Positions 17,749-27,481 are shown, counted from the stretch's first letter. The stretch: DNA of 64,000 bases from Desulfococcus sp041737845 (GCF_041737845.1 NZ_JBGSQX010000037.1:7176-71175); one strand, 5' to 3'. Notes: a model not told the origin generated them from the sequence alone. Made by a program: numbers and translations.

Positions 17749-19656
17749 ATGGAAATCACGAGTGAACTGACGATACCCCAACTGTTTCTTGAGCAGGCGA
17801 AGCGCTTCGGAGCCGAACGCACGGCCATGCGGGAGAAGGAATTCGGAATCTGGCGGCCCATCACCTGGAAGGATTACCTGGAAAATGTCCGGTGCATTGC
17901 GCTGGGGCTTGTCAAACTGGGGCTCAGGAAGGGGGACAAGGTCGCGATCATCGGCGACAACCGCCCGGAGGGGCTCTTCGTTGAAATGGCGGTGCTCTGC
18001 GCCGGCGGTGTCGGCGTATGGCTGTTTCAGGACAGCCTCATGGAGGAGGTCCGCTATATCATCGACCATTCCGACACGCGCTTTCTCTTCGGCGAGGGGC
18101 AGGAGGAGGTGGACAAGGGCCTGTCGGTGATCGCTGCCTGTCCGAAGCTCCAAAAGATCTTCTGGGACGACCCCAAGGGCATGCGGAACTATCACGACGA
18201 CCGTCTGATGGGGCTTGATGAGGTCAAGGCCATGGGGCGGGAACTGGACCGGACGAGCCCGAGCCTTTTCGAGGCGCTGGTCCGGGGCGGACACGGCAAC
18301 GAAGTGGCCCTCCTGTTCTACACTTCGGGGACCACGTCCCTGCCCAAGGGGGCCCTGCTGTCCCATCATAACATGCTGAGCATGGGAAAGAGCCTCATGG
18401 CCGTCGATCCTTGCTACGATACGGACGACTATGTGTCCTATCTTCCCTTTGCCTGGATCGGCGAGCAGATGATGGCGATCTCCTGCGGGCTCCAGATCGG
18501 GTATACCATCAATTTCCCCGAGGACCCCGAGACCGGCCAGGAGAATATCCGGGAGATCGGGCCGCACGTCATGTTTGCCCCGCCGCGGATGTACGAGCAG
18601 ATGACGCGGACGGTTCAGGTCAAGTACCTGGACGCCCCCTGGATCAAGCGGAAGGTATACGAAATGGCTACAAAAATCGGATACCATGTGGCCAACCTCC
18701 GGTTCGAAAAACAGCCGGTGCCATGGTACTGGAAGCTTTTGAACGGCCTTGCGTACATCACCCTCCAGAAAAAGCTCAAAGACCACCTGGGGCTCTCCCG
18801 GGTGCGAAACGCCTACACGGGCGGGGCGGCCATGGGCCCCGACCATTTCCGGTTTTTCCACGCCATGGGGGTCAACCTCAAGCAGATCTATGGTCAGACG
18901 GAGGTGGCGGGCATCTCCGTGGTCCACCGGAGCGGCGACATCAAGTTCGATACCGTTGGATATCCCATTCCCGGAACGGAGATCAAGATCACCGGGGACG
19001 GGGAGATCATCTCCCGGAGCCCGTCGGTGTTCCGGGGCTACTACAAGAACCCCGGGGCCACGGAAGAGGCCCTGAGGGACGGCTGGCTCTATTCGGACGA
19101 CAAGGGGTTCATCGACGAGGACGGCCAGCTGGTGGTCTTCGACCGCTCCAAGGACGTCATGACCCTGAAGGACGGACGCCCCTTCTCGCCCCAATACTTG
19201 GAGACCCGAATGAAATTCAGCCCCTATGTGAGGGACTCCTGGGTGATCGGTCACGGGCGGGATTACGTGGCGGCGGTCATCTGCATCGACTATGCCGTGG
19301 TCGGCAAGTGGGCGGACGAAAAAAAGCTGTCCTACACCAGCTACCAGGAGCTGTCGCAGAAGCCGGAGGTGCTCGACCTGGTGGAGCGGCAGATCGCCGA
19401 GGCCAACAGGGATCTTCCCAAGCCGGCCAAAATACGAAGATTCATCAACCTCTTCAAAGAGTTCGATCCGGATGACGACGAATTGACCCGGACCCGGAAG
19501 CTGCGACGGGGCTTTGTCGAGAAGCGCTACGGCGAGATCCTGGAAGGCCTGTATTCCGATACGGAGATCGTGCATTTTGATACCACGATCAATTATGAGG
19601 ACGGCCGGAAATCCCGCATCAAAACCGATCTTCACATCCGTCGCCTGGGGGAGTGA
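17749..19656 (+). CDS. AMP-dependent acyl-CoA ligase embedded in liv operon 2
   Basis: A 635-residue ANL-superfamily ligase with the ATP-binding motif YTSGTTSLPKG (about residues 190-200), 'IYGQTEVAG' (about 380) and 'RDGWLYSDDKGFIDEDGQLV' (about 440-460). It activates a carboxylic acid to an acyl-AMP and then acyl-CoA. Length and 'LKDGRPFSPQYLETRMKFSP' suggest the long-chain (FadD15-like) type. Lying between livG and livH, it probably traps an imported acid as its CoA ester. The start at 17749 avoids a large overlap with livG. Substrate unknown. Confidence 0.9.
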   Translation: MEITSELTIPQLFLEQAKRFGAERTAMREKEFGIWRPITWKDYLENVRCIALGLVKLGLRKGDKVAIIGDNRPEGLFVEMAVLCAGGVGVWLFQDSLMEEVRYIIDHSDTRFLFGEGQEEVDKGLSVIAACPKLQKIFWDDPKGMRNYHDDRLMGLDEVKAMGRELDRTSPSLFEALVRGGHGNEVALLFYTSGTTSLPKGALLSHHNMLSMGKSLMAVDPCYDTDDYVSYLPFAWIGEQMMAISCGLQIGYTINFPEDPETGQENIREIGPHVMFAPPRMYEQMTRTVQVKYLDAPWIKRKVYEMATKIGYHVANLRFEKQPVPWYWKLLNGLAYITLQKKLKDHLGLSRVRNAYTGGAAMGPDHFRFFHAMGVNLKQIYGQTEVAGISVVHRSGDIKFDTVGYPIPGTEIKITGDGEIISRSPSVFRGYYKNPGATEEALRDGWLYSDDKGFIDEDGQLVVFDRSKDVMTLKDGRPFSPQYLETRMKFSPYVRDSWVIGHGRDYVAAVICIDYAVVGKWADEKKLSYTSYQELSQKPEVLDLVERQIAEANRDLPKPAKIRRFINLFKEFDPDDDELTRTRKLRRGFVEKRYGEILEGLYSDTEIVHFDTTINYEDGRKSRIKTDLHIRRLGE

Positions 19657-19729
19657 GCCGACCGGCCGAACCTGGCCGCCGTAACTGGAAGACACCCCCC
19701 GACGGCGATCACTTCCCGCAGGAGGAACG

Positions 19730-20614
19730 ATGGAACTGTTTTTCATGACGTTGACGACGGGGATCATGGTGGGCGGCATCTATGCCCTCGTATCGCTGGG
19801 GTGGGTCCTGATCTATAAATGTTCGGGGGTGCTGAACCTGGCCATGGGCGAGATGACCCTCATCGGCGCCTATGTCTCCCTCAGCTTCTATTCGGCGGGC
19901 GTGCCGTTCCTGCTGTCGCTCCTTTTTTCCATGGTCATCGGCCTGATCCTGGGGGTCCTGACGGAGCGCATCTTTTTGGACCGGCTCATCGGCGAGCCGG
20001 TGCTCTCGGTGATCATGGTCACGGTGGGGCTCAGCTTTTTCTTCAAAGGCACGGTGGAGTTCATCTGGGGAACCGATACCCGGGTGTTCACCCCGCCGGT
20101 CTTCTCCCTGGAGCCCATCCGGATCGGTCCCCTGATCGTCGGCCAGGTCTACCTGTGGAGCTTTTTGGCCGCGATTATCCTCCTCTGCATCTTTGTGGGA
20201 TTTTTCAAATATACCCGCTGGGGGCTTGCCATGCAGGCCACGGCGGACGACGAGATGGCCGCCCTCTCCCTGGGCGTCAGCGCCCGCTTCGTCTACGCGG
20301 CTTCCTGGGCCATCGCATTCATGGCCTCGGGCGTGGGCGGGACCCTGTTGGGCAACATCAACGGTCTCAACATCTCCGTAGGCTACCTGGGCCTCCTGGT
20401 GCTGCCGGCCGTGGTGCTGGGCGGTCTCAACTCGGTACCGGGGGCCATCGCCGGCGGCATCATCATCGGGCTGCTGCAGAATTTCGCAGGCGCCTATCTC
20501 GACATTTATTTTCCAGGAGGCGTGAAGGAGGTCGCACCCTTCATCTTCATGGTGGTGTTCATGCTGTTCAAACCCTACGGGCTGTGGGGCTGGGAACGTA
20601 TCGAACGGGTTTAG
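19730..20614 (+). CDS. livH: ABC transporter permease LivH (operon 2)
   Basis: A 294-residue permease: 'VGGIYALVSLGWVLIYKCSG' at the N-terminus, 'LNLAMGEMTLIGAY', 'MQATADDEMAALSLGVS', and 'LPAVVLGGLNSVPGAIAGG' near the end. AGGAGG lies just before the ATG. Confidence 0.93.
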   Translation: MELFFMTLTTGIMVGGIYALVSLGWVLIYKCSGVLNLAMGEMTLIGAYVSLSFYSAGVPFLLSLLFSMVIGLILGVLTERIFLDRLIGEPVLSVIMVTVGLSFFFKGTVEFIWGTDTRVFTPPVFSLEPIRIGPLIVGQVYLWSFLAAIILLCIFVGFFKYTRWGLAMQATADDEMAALSLGVSARFVYAASWAIAFMASGVGGTLLGNINGLNISVGYLGLLVLPAVVLGGLNSVPGAIAGGIIIGLLQNFAGAYLDIYFPGGVKEVAPFIFMVVFMLFKPYGLWGWERIERV

Positions 20615-20635
20615 GATCCTTAGCAAGGAGGAGGC

Positions 20636-21736
20636 ATGTCAACACAGTACCTGCCCTGCGGAGTCTATCACCAGAACTACGCTCAAGACCACGCCCTCTG
20701 GCAGACGCCGTTTGTCCGGGGCAAGATGATCGCCCTGTTCCTGGCGCTTTTCGTGGGTCTGCCCCTGGCGGCGGACAACTACTGGATCAGCGTGTTCAAC
20801 CAGATCGGGTATACTCTTCTGGGCGCCCTCGGGGTGCAGCTCCTCATCGGCTTCTGCGGCCAGGTGACCCTGGGCCACGCCGCCTTTCTGGCCGTCGGCG
20901 CCTACACCAGCACCCTGCTGATTCTGGAGTTTCCCTGGCCGGCCTTCATGTTGGACTGGGGGCTGGCCTATCCCGTCAGTATTTTTGCCGCCGCCGTCGC
21001 CGCCGGGCTCTGGTGCGTCCTGTTCGGCATCCCTTCCGCCCGGGTCAAGGGATTCTACCTGATCCTCACCTCCATGGCGGCCCAGTTCATCACCGTCGAT
21101 TTCATCATCACCCAGTACATCAGCCAGATCGGCGGCCGCGGGCAGGCCTTCTCCCTGCCGCCGGGGACCATGAAGATCGGGCCCTGGATCATCGACAGCG
21201 ACCTGAAGGTCTATTACCTCATGCTGGTCCTGGTGATCCTCTGCGTGACCGGCGTGGTCAACCTGCTCCGGTCCCGGGTCGGGCGGGCCTGGGTCGCGAT
21301 CCGGGACAATGATATCTCTGCCGATGTCATGGGCATCAATGTGACCCTCTACAAGCTCCTGGCCTTTTTTACGGCCGGGTGTATCGGCGGCATCGCCGGT
21401 TCCTTCTGGATCAGCAACCTGGCGGCCGTGAGCCCCGAACATTTCCCCTGGTTCTGGTCCCTCTGGCTGGTGGGGGTCATCCTCATCGGGGGGGTCGGGT
21501 CGATCCACGGGACCATCTTCGGGTCCCTGTTCATGGTGATCGTCATGGAGCTTCTCCAACTGGGCGTCATGCCCCTTGCGGATCTCTATCCAAAGCTGCT
21601 GATGGATTTCCTTTTCATCAAGGAAGCGGCGTTCGGCCTGGCCATCTGCGCCTTCCTGATATTCGAACCCAACGGACTGGCGTATCGGTGGTGGCAGATC
21701 AAGAACTATTTCAATCTGTGGCCATTTTCCTATTAA
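20636..21736 (+). CDS. livM: ABC transporter permease LivM (operon 2)
   Basis: A 366-residue permease with signatures 'LLIGFCGQVTLGHAAFLAVG', 'SARVKGFYLILTSMAAQFI' and 'WVAIRDNDISADVMGINV'. AAGGAGGAGG precedes the ATG. It lies 21 bases after livH. Confidence 0.93.
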   Translation: MSTQYLPCGVYHQNYAQDHALWQTPFVRGKMIALFLALFVGLPLAADNYWISVFNQIGYTLLGALGVQLLIGFCGQVTLGHAAFLAVGAYTSTLLILEFPWPAFMLDWGLAYPVSIFAAAVAAGLWCVLFGIPSARVKGFYLILTSMAAQFITVDFIITQYISQIGGRGQAFSLPPGTMKIGPWIIDSDLKVYYLMLVLVILCVTGVVNLLRSRVGRAWVAIRDNDISADVMGINVTLYKLLAFFTAGCIGGIAGSFWISNLAAVSPEHFPWFWSLWLVGVILIGGVGSIHGTIFGSLFMVIVMELLQLGVMPLADLYPKLLMDFLFIKEAAFGLAICAFLIFEPNGLAYRWWQIKNYFNLWPFSY

Positions 21737-21812
21737 ACCCCGGAGCGGGGGGAAATGGGTTGTGAAATCTACCACATCAACGATTAACGATGCGAAGAAG
21801 AAAGGGGTAAAG

Positions 21813-23060
21813 ATGAGATTCGGACGGATTGGCTCGAAAAGCATGATTTGGCTGATGGCCGCCGTATTGGCGGTGGGCGCGGCAGCTTTCGCGGGCGCCG
21901 CGGAGGTGAAGGTCGGATCCCTCAACGATATGACCGGCGCGACGTCGGATGTCGGCAAGGACTATGCCATGGGCATCACGGAGGCGATCCACTACGTCAA
22001 CGACAACGGCGGGGTCAACGGCAAACCCATCAAGCTCTACCAGTTTGATTACGGCTATCGGGTACCCGAAGCCCTCACCAAGTACAAGCTGTTCAACCGG
22101 CTCGGCTGCGTGGCCGTTCTGGGATGGGGCACCGGCGACACCGAGGCCCTGTCTCCGACCGTGACCAAGGACAAGATGCCCTACGTGTCGGCCTCCTACT
22201 CGGGTCACCTGACGGATCCCAACAAGACGCCCTACAATCTCTTTTTCGCAACCGATTATTCGAGCAACGCCCGGGCGGCCATCACCGCCTGGTTCAACAA
22301 GAAGTGGCCCCAGCATCCGGACTACGGCAAACGGAAGCCCCGATTTGCGTGTTCCTACATGTTCGCCTCTCCCTACTGCAGCGCGCCCATCAAGGCCGTC
22401 AAGGATCAGGCCGAGATTCTCGGGTTTGACATTGGGCCGGATCAGGACGTCTCCCTCTTTGCCATCGACACGAAAAGCCAGATCCTGAGCATGAAGGATT
22501 TCAACCCGGACCTGATCTGGCACGGCAACACCACCATGTCCGTGGCGGCCACCCTGAGGGATGCCTATTCCCTGGGGCTCGGCGCGGCCCACATCATCAA
22601 CCCCTGGGGGTTTGACGAGAACCTGCCGAAACTGGCCGGGAAGGCGGCCGATGGGGCCATGGGCCCTGCCCTCTGCGCCTTTTTCGGAGAGGATGTCCCG
22701 CTGATGGACCAGGTGATGGCCTACGCCAAGAAGTACAACCCCGGCGTTCCCGCGGAGAAGCGGCTCATCCGGACGGTCCAGGGATGGGGGGCGGTCCTGA
22801 TCCTCCGGGAGGCCATGAGCCGGGCGGACAAAGCCGGCGACCTGACCGGGGAGGGGATTTTGAAAAAGGGATTCGAGACGTTCGAAAATGTCGACATCGG
22901 GCTGGGCGTCCCGCCGATCTCCTTCACGGCAGCGGACCACCGGCCGGGCGGAAAGGTGTCCATTTACGAATACGTCGGCGGGAAGTTCCAGGTCGTCGAA
23001 CAGGTCGACCTGAAACAGCGCTGGCCCGAGAAGTGGGAAAAGGAATGGATCGGATGGTAA
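21813..23060 (+). CDS. livK: Substrate-binding protein LivK (operon 2)
   Basis: A 415-residue periplasmic binding protein with a signal peptide (AAVLAVGAAAFAGA). The family features are 'VGSLNDMTGATSDVGKDYA' and 'LGWGTGDTEALSPTVTKDK'. The start at 21813 is chosen because AAAGGGG lies just upstream; an earlier GTG/TTG frame start adds 17 residues before the signal peptide. It is longer and diverged from the operon 1 binding protein, which argues for a different ligand, in keeping with the ligase in the operon. Confidence 0.9.
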   Translation: MRFGRIGSKSMIWLMAAVLAVGAAAFAGAAEVKVGSLNDMTGATSDVGKDYAMGITEAIHYVNDNGGVNGKPIKLYQFDYGYRVPEALTKYKLFNRLGCVAVLGWGTGDTEALSPTVTKDKMPYVSASYSGHLTDPNKTPYNLFFATDYSSNARAAITAWFNKKWPQHPDYGKRKPRFACSYMFASPYCSAPIKAVKDQAEILGFDIGPDQDVSLFAIDTKSQILSMKDFNPDLIWHGNTTMSVAATLRDAYSLGLGAAHIINPWGFDENLPKLAGKAADGAMGPALCAFFGEDVPLMDQVMAYAKKYNPGVPAEKRLIRTVQGWGAVLILREAMSRADKAGDLTGEGILKKGFETFENVDIGLGVPPISFTAADHRPGGKVSIYEYVGGKFQVVEQVDLKQRWPEKWEKEWIGW

Positions 23061-23135
23061 GGCGGGCCTGAAAAGCGCCCCGGACCGCGGTTGAACGCGG
23101 GGTCTCCATGGGATATCCGGAAGGGAAGGTGAGCC

Positions 23136-23948
23136 TTGAGCGAGGCGGAACCCATTTTGAAAATCAACAATATCGAGGTCAAATACCACGAGGTTATTCT
23201 GGTCATCAAGGGGGTGTCCATCGAGGTCCCCCGCGGGGGAATCGTGGCCCTTCTGGGCGCCAACGGCGCGGGGAAGAGCACGACCCTGAAGGCGGTATCC
23301 GGGCTTCTGAACCATGAAAACGGAGCGGTGACCGACGGGTCCATCGAATTCCTGGGGGAGCGCATCGACAAACTCGGCGCCGAGAAGATCGCCAAAAAGG
23401 GCATCGTCCAGGTGATCGAGGGGCGCCGGGTTTTCGAACATCTCACGGTCGAGCAGAACCTCAAGGTCGGGGCCCACCTCAGAAAAGCAAGGGGCGCCGT
23501 CAAGGACGGCCTGGAGATGGTATATCACTATTTTCCCAGGCTATGGGAAAAACGCAATGAAACCGCCGGCCTCATCAGCGGCGGCGAACAGCAGATGACC
23601 GTTGTCGGCCGGGCCATGATGACCCATCCCAAACTCATCCTTCTGGACGAACCCTCCATGGGGCTGGCCCCGCTTCTGATCCACGAGATCTTCAACATCA
23701 TCACCAAGCTCAACGCCGAAGCGGGGATCTCCATCCTTCTGGTCGAGCAGAACGCCAAGCTTGCCCTGAGTGTCGCGCCGTACGCCTATGTGATGGAAAA
23801 CGGCCGGATCGTCATGGACGACACATCGGAGAAGCTGCAGCAAAATCCCGACATCAAGGATTTTTATCTGGGCCTGACGGATGTGGGCGGACGCAAGAGC
23901 TTTCGGGACGTCAAACATTACAAGCGTCGCAAACGCTGGCTTGCCTGA
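23136..23948 (+). CDS. livF: ABC transporter ATPase LivF (operon 2)
   Basis: A 270-residue ATPase with Walker A GANGAGKST, signature ISGGEQQMTVVGRAM and Walker B LILLDEPSMGLAP. The TTG start is supported by AAGG a few bases upstream. It carries a basic C-terminal extension ending KHYKRRKRWLA not seen in the operon 1 copy. Confidence 0.92.
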   Translation: MSEAEPILKINNIEVKYHEVILVIKGVSIEVPRGGIVALLGANGAGKSTTLKAVSGLLNHENGAVTDGSIEFLGERIDKLGAEKIAKKGIVQVIEGRRVFEHLTVEQNLKVGAHLRKARGAVKDGLEMVYHYFPRLWEKRNETAGLISGGEQQMTVVGRAMMTHPKLILLDEPSMGLAPLLIHEIFNIITKLNAEAGISILLVEQNAKLALSVAPYAYVMENGRIVMDDTSEKLQQNPDIKDFYLGLTDVGGRKSFRDVKHYKRRKRWLA

Positions 23949-24030
23949 CCGGACCGGTGCTCCGGCCTTGCCGGCGCCCCGTGAGACGGGAGGCCCTGCG
24001 CCGCTTCATATTAACTAAGGAGAGGGGAAA

Positions 24031-24648
24031 ATGATCGACACGAGAAAAACATTGTTGGGAATGATGGTGTTGGCCGTTGTCATGCTGTTCTTCAGCTGTG
24101 CCGGAACGGCCACGAAATCCGAGCCTTCCGCCAATACCTTCAAGCCGCCGGTGATCACCCTGGACCATGTTGAGATTGCCCATTACTGGGGGTGGTGGTA
24201 TTATGCAAAAGATGTCCCACCGACCAAGGGCACGGCCGGGGACTACGGGGCGCCTCTCGATATGGCCTTCATCTTCAATATGGAAAACCCGAACCCCTAT
24301 TCGGTTCTGCTGGAAAGTCTGAGCTTTACGGTGGCCTTTGACGAATTCGACGTCAACGTCCCAAGCGCCATCGAAACCCAGTGGATCCCGGCCGGGAAGA
24401 CCAATCAGCTTCGCGTCCATTCCATCATCGACGGGCGCCAGACCCTCCTGAGCCTGATGGTGACCGGCGGATTCAAGCTCAAGGAGAAGGGCGTCTCCGC
24501 CTTCGATCAGTTGGAGAAATGGTGGACGGGCGCGCCGGAATTCGCCTTTCCCGTCCATGTCAACGGCGGTACGGCGGTGTTTTCAGCCGACACCGTCAGC
24601 GAGGTGGTTCCCTTCAGTTTCGTCTACCCTGAGGCGACCCGGAAATAG
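24031..24648 (+). CDS. LEA14-like lipoprotein (single domain)
   Basis: A 205-residue predicted lipoprotein with lipobox FFSC near residue 23 and one WHy/LEA14-like domain containing 'FNMENPNPYSVLLESLSFTV'. AAGGAGAGG precedes the ATG. Related in type to the two-domain lipoprotein at 4763-5620. It follows liv operon 2 by 82 bases; a shared role in solute handling or envelope stress is possible but unproven. Confidence 0.82.
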   Translation: MIDTRKTLLGMMVLAVVMLFFSCAGTATKSEPSANTFKPPVITLDHVEIAHYWGWWYYAKDVPPTKGTAGDYGAPLDMAFIFNMENPNPYSVLLESLSFTVAFDEFDVNVPSAIETQWIPAGKTNQLRVHSIIDGRQTLLSLMVTGGFKLKEKGVSAFDQLEKWWTGAPEFAFPVHVNGGTAVFSADTVSEVVPFSFVYPEATRK

Positions 24649-24662
24649 GATTCAAGCCGTTT

Positions 24663-24705
24663 CAGGCGATCCGCCGCAGGGGTTAGCCAGCCGGCGGGTC
24701 GCCTG
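24663..24705. terminator. Hairpin between convergent LEA14 and rhodanese genes
   Basis: CAGGCGATCCGCCG (24663-24676) pairs with CGGCGGGTCGCCTG (24692-24705) over 14 positions with one G-U pair. It overlaps the 3' end of the rhodanese gene. No U-run is visible; a shared two-way terminator is likely. Confidence 0.5.
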
Positions 24706-25084
24706 TCAGGGTTTTCCCGCCGAAAAGCTTCCAGCCCAGCATCCCCCAGGTCAGGTTGTACACGTTCCGGATGCCATGCTTTCCCAGGCGGTGGGCAGCC
24801 ACCGGAGACCGGTGGCCGGTCATGCAGATGACGACCACCGGTCGCAGGGGATCCTCCAATTCCAGCGCCCCGGGCCGCAGCAGAAGATCGGGCCTGAGCC
24901 GTGCGCCCGCGATGTGGAAGAGACGGTATTCCGCGGGCGTTCGGACATCGATCAGCACCGGATCGAGCTTGGATTCGGCCAGATGTTTTCGGAGCTGCCA
25001 GGGAAACATGGGCTTGACGCCAGCCGCAACCCAACCCGCATCCCATCCCACGACAACCAGCAGAAATGCAATCACCCAGAACAT
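24683..25084 (-). CDS. Membrane-anchored rhodanese-like protein
   Basis: A 133-residue protein with one N-terminal hydrophobic segment and a rhodanese domain: 'LIDVRTPAEYRLFHIAGA' and the active-site loop CMTGHRS with the catalytic cysteine present. Probably a periplasmic or membrane-surface sulfurtransferase; the acceptor is unknown. It lies 28 bases downstream of the PHP phosphatase gene on the same strand. Confidence 0.85.
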   Translation of the reverse strand: MFWVIAFLLVVVGWDAGWVAAGVKPMFPWQLRKHLAESKLDPVLIDVRTPAEYRLFHIAGARLRPDLLLRPGALELEDPLRPVVVICMTGHRSPVAAHRLGKHGIRNVYNLTWGMLGWKLFGGKTLTGDPPAG

Positions 25085-25112
25085 CCTTTTTCTCCTTTCC
25101 AGCTCCCCTCCG

Positions 25113-25982
25113 TCAGCCTTGAGCCGTGAGCCTTCTTCCCGGCACCCGCCACTGCGTGTCGAAGCCCGCGTCCCGGAGCATGGCCATCCCCCGGTCCAGA
25201 TTCAAGCCGACGTCTCCCACCCCGTGGGAATCATCGCCGGGGACCGCCGGGATCCCCATGGTTTTCGCCGTCTCAAGGATGGGTCGGGAGACGTAGGGCT
25301 CCGGCATTCCCTTGGTAAGGGCCCGCAGGTTGAAATCAAGGATCAGGTCATATTTTTGGATCAACGACAGGTTCCGGTGGATCTGCTTCCGGATTTCAGG
25401 TCGTTCCAGCCGACGCGGGTATTCCGGATCGAAGATTCGGATGAGGTCGAAATGGCCCACCACCTCGGGTTTCAGGACCTGAAGCATCTCGTATTGAAGG
25501 TCGAAGTAGTCGCGGTAGAGCGCGTCGATCCCCCCGGAAACCTCGGCGCTTTCGAGGTACTGCTCCACCGTGGCGTCGATGGGGATGTCGTTGACGTGGT
25601 GAACCGATCCCACAATGTAATCCGGCTGAAATTGATTGCGGAGCGCTTCGGCAAAGAGCACGGAGCCCGAGTAGGTTTCGGTTTCGAAGGCGACGAGCAT
25701 CCGGATGGACGATGCATATTTCCGCTGCAGGTCCCTGGCCGCGTCCATGTAACGGGCAAAACGCCCGCGAAGCGCGCCGGCGTCAAGCCCGGCTTCGATC
25801 TCGTCGGGATAGAGAAAGCGGTTGTCCGGCGGCGGCATGTGCTCCGTAACGCCGAACCAGGAAAAGCCATGGTCTATGTAGGCGAGAACGACCTCTTCCA
25901 GCGTGTCCCGGGCATGACAGCAGAATTCCCCGCTGTGGCCCCCATGGACGGAGACCCGCTGAATGGCGCTGCTTGGGTTCAT
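25113..25982 (-). CDS. PHP-domain phosphatase, histidinol-phosphatase-like
   Basis: A 289-residue PHP-family metal phosphoesterase. The metal ligands appear in 'VSVHGGHSGEFCCHA' (where HisK has H-x-H), 'FGVTEHMPP', 'GSVHHVNDIPID' and 'PGDDSHG'. It is nearest in layout to HisK-type histidinol phosphatases, but with no other his genes nearby it may act on another phosphate ester. The start at 25982 is preferred, with AAGGA ten bases upstream; the open frame extends six codons further. Confidence 0.8.
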   Translation of the reverse strand: MNPSSAIQRVSVHGGHSGEFCCHARDTLEEVVLAYIDHGFSWFGVTEHMPPPDNRFLYPDEIEAGLDAGALRGRFARYMDAARDLQRKYASSIRMLVAFETETYSGSVLFAEALRNQFQPDYIVGSVHHVNDIPIDATVEQYLESAEVSGGIDALYRDYFDLQYEMLQVLKPEVVGHFDLIRIFDPEYPRRLERPEIRKQIHRNLSLIQKYDLILDFNLRALTKGMPEPYVSRPILETAKTMGIPAVPGDDSHGVGDVGLNLDRGMAMLRDAGFDTQWRVPGRRLTAQG

Positions 25983-26013
25983 AGGAATCCATTCCTTCAT
26001 TATCGTTGAAAGC

Positions 26014-26994
26014 TTATGGGTAAAACAGCAGCACGAGCATCAGAATGATCGCCCGTGCCAGGAGCGAGAGCCCCAGGGTCAAAAGGCAGATGAGCGGCCC
26101 GTGCCTGACGCCGAAGATCGCCGTGTAGCGCGGCAGGGTTCCCCTGAGGCGGATGGCGGGCACCATCAGAATGCCGCCGGCGAGGAGGGCGACGATGGCC
26201 TGGAAATCGGAGACCAGGCCTTCGTTCAGGAGATTGGCCATGTAGGTGATGCCCACGGTCGGGCTCAGAATGTAGGCGCTCACCGGGCCGATCACCGCGG
26301 GTGGCAGGTTGAGGATGTCCGTCAAGGGCCGCACCATACGGTTGACGTGGTCCATCATGCCGGACTGGACCATGAGCTGGACGAGAAAGGTGACGACGGC
26401 AAGGAGAAGCATCATCCGCAGGAAAAGCCTCTGCTTCGACCGGAAAGCATCCCCTATGAGCTGCCTGAAGGTCCGGTTCATGCAGTCCGGGGAATGGGGA
26501 GGGCATTCCGGCCATGTTTTGTCGCCTGAAAGACACGCCTCCGGGCCGGAGGACCAGCGGCCCCAGGTGATCACAAAGGCCAGTTTCAGGAAACCCGCGA
26601 GCCAGAAGGCCGCGATGTAAATGAGGCACAGTTTCAATCCCAGCAGGGGCAGAATGATCGGAAAATGAAAGGTCAACGCCTCCTTGAAATGGAGCGGCAC
26701 GGTGTTCAAGACGGCGCTCAGCACCAGTTCCCGCCGGGAAATCCTTCCGTCCTGATGGAACTGGGCGCTCATGGTGTTTCCCGCCACCAGCGAACCGATG
26801 CTCGCCAGAAAGGTGACGGCGCTTTCGGTGGGGAGGCGCGCCAACCGCGCCAACGGCTTCCCCAGGGGTTCAAGCCGCCGCATGAGGCCAAGCTGCATCA
26901 GCAGTTCGACGCCGAAGAGGGAGACGAACATTACGGATCCCATTTTCAGGAGCAGCCGGGCAGTATAGGTGAGCGAATCCATCCAGATGTCCAT
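26014..26994 (-). CDS. Nucleoside-recognition (Gate) domain membrane protein
   Basis: A 326-residue integral membrane protein with two Gate-type repeats, marked by 'ASIGSLVAGNTMSAQFHQDG' near residue 65 and 'PTVGITYMANLLNEGLVSD' near 250. It resembles spore maturation and nucleoside-transport-related proteins of Gram-negative anaerobes. Transport role unproven. It starts just inside a long intergenic region leading to the matrix locus. Confidence 0.82.
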   Translation of the reverse strand: MDIWMDSLTYTARLLLKMGSVMFVSLFGVELLMQLGLMRRLEPLGKPLARLARLPTESAVTFLASIGSLVAGNTMSAQFHQDGRISRRELVLSAVLNTVPLHFKEALTFHFPIILPLLGLKLCLIYIAAFWLAGFLKLAFVITWGRWSSGPEACLSGDKTWPECPPHSPDCMNRTFRQLIGDAFRSKQRLFLRMMLLLAVVTFLVQLMVQSGMMDHVNRMVRPLTDILNLPPAVIGPVSAYILSPTVGITYMANLLNEGLVSDFQAIVALLAGGILMVPAIRLRGTLPRYTAIFGVRHGPLICLLTLGLSLLARAIILMLVLLFYP

Positions 26995-27349
26995 AGATGA
27001 CCTGTATCAAATAAACAATAATAAATCCGATCAGGGTCTTGTAAACGGGTGAAGCGTTTTGTGCGATTCCGGGGGCCGGGGATCCTCCCGTGCCTCCGGT
27101 CCGGAAAACCTGCGGAAAAATACACAGTTATTGGAGCCAATAGTTGATTGAATCGGATGGTTACGTTGTAGTACCTATCGGGCAACATGGATGTCCGCAG
27201 TTAACGGGGCCGTAACGACCATCATGCGAATGTTGCGGCATTTCGTGAAACCCCACAACACAAAAGGAGGCCGAAAAATGAAATAAGCCTGCTTGACATG
27301 CTTGAAGACCATGCCGTGAACGGGACTTCAAGATAAAAAAGAAAAAAAC
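26995..27349 (+). promoter_or_regulatory. Long leader upstream of the c-di-GMP riboswitch, with a two-codon ORF
   Basis: No conventional gene. A weak sigma-70-like pair TTGATT (27144-27149) and TGTAGT (27167-27172), 17 bases apart, could start a leader of about 330 bases. Within it AAAGGAGG (27263-27270) lies seven bases before ATG AAA TAA (27278-27286), an ideal ribosome site for a Met-Lys-stop mini-ORF. CTTGAAG (27301-27307) and CTTCAAG (27326-27332) can pair just before the riboswitch. Confidence 0.45.
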
Positions 27350-27445
27350 TCGAAAAAGGCAAACCATCCGAAAGGTTGGGACGCAAAGCCGCTGGCCTAA
27401 ACCCCGGAAGCCCGGGACAAGGTAGCAGGGTTGCCGGTTTGAAAG
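27350..27445 (+). ncRNA. Cyclic di-GMP class I (GEMM-I) riboswitch
   Basis: The core matches the GEMM-I consensus closely. AAGGCAAACC begins at about 27356. A GNRA tetraloop GAAA sits at 27370-27373, GGGACGCAAAGCC at 27378-27390, the tetraloop receptor CCTAAA at 27396-27401, and GGTAGCAGGGTTGCCGG at 27421-27437 closes the second arm. Class I aptamers bind cyclic di-GMP in this three-way junction. It lies about 65 bases before the ATG of a secreted modular matrix protein, so that gene is expected to respond to cyclic di-GMP. Whether ligand turns it on or off cannot be told from the sequence. Confidence 0.93.
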
Positions 27446-27481
27446 CATGCCCACCTGCTTCATCTCCGTAGTGACCTTGCG

